Both the position numbers and the translations under genes were made by a program. This document shows, piece after piece, positions 61,650-64,000 of a DNA stretch of 64,000 nucleotides (its first letter is position 1; each line of letters opens with the position of its first letter). The notes beneath the pieces are model-generated. The model was not told the origin of the DNA, did no database searches, and saw only the letters and a program-made list of their open reading frames with translations. The stretch spans positions 868,001-932,000 of the forward strand of contig CBDCHL010000005.1 in the NCBI GenBank assembly GCA_965217195.1, read 5' to 3'. Origin of the DNA: UBA6623 sp965217195. GTDB taxonomy: Bacteria > Acidobacteriota > Terriglobia > Bryobacterales > UBA6623.

Positions 61650-64000
61650 GTGGATTTCACTAAGCTACATCCTCGTCGAGCCCCCCGGCATGGGGCGTTA
61701 GGACGCCTGCGGCGCCAACCCCGCTCGCAGCTATTGCTCTGGGCCGCCGCGACGATGGCGCTCATGTGGGGTGCTCGGTCGTGGGTTGTCACCGCGCAGA
61801 CGGGCGAGCAGGCGGAACAACTGCGCGCCCTGCTGAGTTCCTTCGTCGAGTCGAGGCGCGACCAGATACGCTCGGAAGCTTCCCAAGCGCGGACGGAGGT
61901 GGGATGGCGGGCTGCCGACCTGACCGAGCCGGTTTCCGCTCTGCTGGGGGAGCCGTTCGACCGCCGACTCAGCGAAAGCCCCGCCCAAAACGCGCTGCGA
62001 GAGACCTTTCTCATGAGCCGGGGCGGCGACAAGGCACAGCATTTTCTGCGGGAGTATCTCGTCGTTGGCCCCGACGGCCGGATTCTCGCTTCGTCGACGA
62101 ACCGTCTGGTTGGCAAGACGTTCTCGAATCTGCTCAACGGCATGGTTGGCGAGGCTCTCGCCGGACGAACCGTCCTGACTGCCGGGAGCGACCCGGTTCT
62201 CTCTCTGCACCAGGGGCAGAAGCCGCCGGTGCGTACCGCGGCGGCCGCCGCAATCCAGGACACCGACGGCCATTCGATCGCCGCCCTCGTGCTCTACCGG
62301 ACTGTCTTGCCCGGCGCCTCTAACCTGGAGGCCGTTTCGACTCACGACACGATTCGAACTTCTTTCTTCACCGCGGACGGCCGTTGGCTTGGAGTCGAGA
62401 GGCCGAGCGAAACGGCGCGCGAAACGGACAACAACGTTGCCGTTGGTTATAAGGATCTGCCCCTCCCTCCCGCCATGCTCGTGGAGAGGCACGCGCCCGG
62501 TGAAAGTCTCTGGACTGACACGGCCGGCTATCCGGGCCGAGACCGCCGCCGGGTAGTCGGAGCGGCTACGTTCTTCCCCAATCTGCACTTCGGCCTCGTA
62601 GCCGAAATGGACTTCAACCGGGCGTACCGCCCGGTGACGGCCTTGGCGCGCACGATGGCGGCGATGACCATGGCGGCCTTGCTGCTGCTGGCGTTGCCGC
62701 TCTTGATAAGCCGCTACACGTCGCCTACGGTTGAAGGCACCCCGCCTGCTCCCGGAGGCCGCATGTTGGCCCCTTGGGCGACCATTGCCGTCTCCCTGCT
62801 TGCCACGCTGCTGTTGTGGGACATGACGAGCAGCCGCGTCGACAACAATGCACGGGCGCTTTTTGGGGAGGAAATCGAGCACTTTCGCAGCCGTTTCGTC
62901 AACCGATTGGAACGGGACGAAGAGACGCTGCGTACCGTTCAAGCAGCCCATGAAGCACTAGGCGCTTTCGATCAGACCCGCTGGCAGCGTTTCGTCAACT
63001 CCTTGCCCGTCTCGTCCGAATCAGTCGATTACGTCGCTTTTGTGGAAAACGTGCGAGGTCCGCGCCTCCCCGCTTTCGAAGCCGCGGCGGGCCGCGACAT
63101 TGGGTTGCCCTATGTCGTTTACCCGAGGCCGTCCGCGGCAGATTCCTTTCCGATCCGCTACATAGAGCCTCACAACGAAAACCTCGGCCGGCTGGGATTT
63201 GACCTGGGCTCGCTCGATTCCGTGCGCGAACTTGCTGAGAATACTCGTGATTCCGGCGAACTGATGCGCACCTACTTTGGGACGGAAGTCTCGCCGCTGG
63301 GGCCGAGCCCGGGTTTTCTAACTCTGGCGCCTGTCTATGCGCCCGGGCCGGCGGCCGTCACCGTTGGCCGCCGGCGCGTCGCCCTGCGCGGTTGGGTAGC
63401 AATCCGGACCCCGGCGTACTCAATGTTCAGTAGCTTGCTCGAGCCTCAAGCTGAAACCCTAACCCTGCGTGTTTCCTTGGCCGGCAACAACACTGAAGCG
63501 GTGGTATTCGAGCGAGGGGCGCACGCTCCCGACGATGAAGGAGGCAGTCTACATTCCAGGACGATCTCGGTTGACGCCGGCGGTGGATTGTGGACCTTGC
63601 GGTTCGGTGCTCCGGAGCACTCCCTGTCCGCGGAAGCGGACCAGCCGATACAGGTGCTGCTGGGGGGGCTTGTGATCAGCGTGCTGCTTTTCGACATTGC
63701 CCTGGTGCTAGCCTCTACCCGCTCCCGTGCCTTGGCTATTGCGGATCTGATGACGCACAAGGCACGGGAAAGCGAGACCCGCATTCGCGCCGTGATTGAT
63801 CAGGCCCCGGACGGAATCATTACTTTCAATCGCGAGGGACGCATCGAAACGTTCAATCCGGGCGCTGAGCGTCTTTTCGGCTGCCCGGCGGAACCCGCCC
63901 GCGGCCGCCGTATGCGCGAGCTCATGCCGGAATGCCCTGACTTCGCCGCTCCCGACTCCCCCGACCCGGAAACTCTCGGGGGCCGTGAGCTCATCGGCCT
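61650..64000 (+). CDS. Cache-CHASE-PAS membrane sensor protein (partial, runs off the window)
   Basis: Reading in one open frame from the GTG at 61650 to the last base gives 783 codons, without stop. Layout: TM helix (about residues 27-46), an extracytoplasmic Cache-like sensor (50-325, LREYLVVGPDGRILASSTNR and GLVAEMDFNRAY), two TM helices (332-350, 374-391), a CHASE domain (about 395-600: DYVAFVENVRG, FPIRYIEPHNENLGRLGFDL, SPGFLTLAPVYAPGPA), a fourth TM helix (668-688), and the start of a PAS domain (from about 705, AVIDQAPDGIITFN). The output domain (kinase or cyclic-di-GMP enzyme) lies outside. Two long minus-strand frames here are shadows. The GTG start has AGGGGA right before it; other starts inside are possible. 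Confidence 0.82.
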   Translation, partial: MDFTKLHPRRAPRHGALGRLRRQPRSQLLLWAAATMALMWGARSWVVTAQTGEQAEQLRALLSSFVESRRDQIRSEASQARTEVGWRAADLTEPVSALLGEPFDRRLSESPAQNALRETFLMSRGGDKAQHFLREYLVVGPDGRILASSTNRLVGKTFSNLLNGMVGEALAGRTVLTAGSDPVLSLHQGQKPPVRTAAAAAIQDTDGHSIAALVLYRTVLPGASNLEAVSTHDTIRTSFFTADGRWLGVERPSETARETDNNVAVGYKDLPLPPAMLVERHAPGESLWTDTAGYPGRDRRRVVGAATFFPNLHFGLVAEMDFNRAYRPVTALARTMAAMTMAALLLLALPLLISRYTSPTVEGTPPAPGGRMLAPWATIAVSLLATLLLWDMTSSRVDNNARALFGEEIEHFRSRFVNRLERDEETLRTVQAAHEALGAFDQTRWQRFVNSLPVSSESVDYVAFVENVRGPRLPAFEAAAGRDIGLPYVVYPRPSAADSFPIRYIEPHNENLGRLGFDLGSLDSVRELAENTRDSGELMRTYFGTEVSPLGPSPGFLTLAPVYAPGPAAVTVGRRRVALRGWVAIRTPAYSMFSSLLEPQAETLTLRVSLAGNNTEAVVFERGAHAPDDEGGSLHSRTISVDAGGGLWTLRFGAPEHSLSAEADQPIQVLLGGLVISVLLFDIALVLASTRSRALAIADLMTHKARESETRIRAVIDQAPDGIITFNREGRIETFNPGAERLFGCPAEPARGRRMRELMPECPDFAAPDSPDPETLGGRELIG

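Noticed and set aside
61731..62951. Long minus-strand open frame (406 codons) over the sensor gene
   Set aside because: It is antisense to a clear Cache/CHASE protein and its translation is Arg/Gly/Ala-rich without family likeness. The same holds for the minus-strand frame at 61346-62263.
1..64000. CRISPR arrays, rRNA or tRNA genes
   Set aside because: No regularly spaced identical repeats of CRISPR type, no rRNA-like stretch and no cloverleaf with a GTTCRA T-loop was found by reading; a tRNA scan would be needed to exclude a missed tRNA.

Overview
The window is GC-rich DNA from a Gram-negative bacterium. It encodes outer-membrane porin-like proteins, a Skp-like chaperone and several lipoproteins. 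Its energy genes fit a respiring organism: part of an alternative complex III operon, a CcmE-type haem chaperone and a multihaem cytochrome. The phylum is not settled. I lean towards Acidobacteriota, because the DUF4384-like protein, the GAF-GAF-SpoIIE phosphatase and a single-TM protein at 40.2 kb resemble families I associate with that group. Planctomycetota or Myxococcota remain possible, and no marker comparison could be run. Strong Shine-Dalgarno sequences followed by TTG or GTG starts recur (rpsU, imuA, rpsB, imuB).

Layout. 0-2.2 kb: actC-actD-actE and ccmE. 2.4-7.8 kb: a PafA-like phosphatase, a DUF2007 protein, a PrxQ peroxiredoxin with in-frame TGA, and an ACP-FAAL-acyltransferase fusion. 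8-11 kb: an interrupted GAF-SpoIIE phosphatase, rpsU and small genes. 11.2-15.6 kb: a multihaem cytochrome gene cut by a complete 2.65-kb IS1595-type transposon with perfect 27-bp ends, an 8-bp target duplication and three passenger genes; a decayed ABC ATPase follows. 16-22 kb: a porin, a glycosyltransferase and a 15-repeat ankyrin lipoprotein. 22.3-29.5 kb: the imuA-imuB-dnaE2 mutagenic translesion cassette, split by vapBC and a repeat block. 29.7-40.7 kb: a SprA-like protein, a phosphatase, an aldo-keto reductase with a perfect 225-bp tandem duplication, a cyclophilin, an OsmC protein with in-frame TGA, a double acetoacetate-decarboxylase-like protein and Skp. 41.3-53.8 kb: miaA, lysA, a phosphatase regulator, deoC, rhodanese, then a catabolic/transport set (DctP, Nramp-like, cyclase, Ldh2, LLM flavoenzyme). 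54-61 kb: rplM-rpsI-rpsB-tsf-pyrH-frr and tsaC. The window ends inside a large Cache/CHASE/PAS sensor.

The most interesting result is a pair of likely selenoproteins. In both the PrxQ gene (TGA at 4665-4667, minus strand) and the OsmC gene (TGA at 37361-37363), the TGA lies exactly where the peroxidatic cysteine belongs, the frame continues with conserved sequence, and a bacterial-SECIS-like hairpin sits 21 and 26 nt downstream. Two independent hydroperoxide-reducing enzymes with the same arrangement make selenocysteine decoding much more likely than chance nonsense mutation.

A second theme is a set of dispersed palindromic repeat modules. They fill intergenic regions near 26.5, 33.5, 40.9, 47.3, 48.8 and 52.5 kb, and some also occur in frame inside imuB and near the C-terminus of a hypothetical protein at 35.5 kb.
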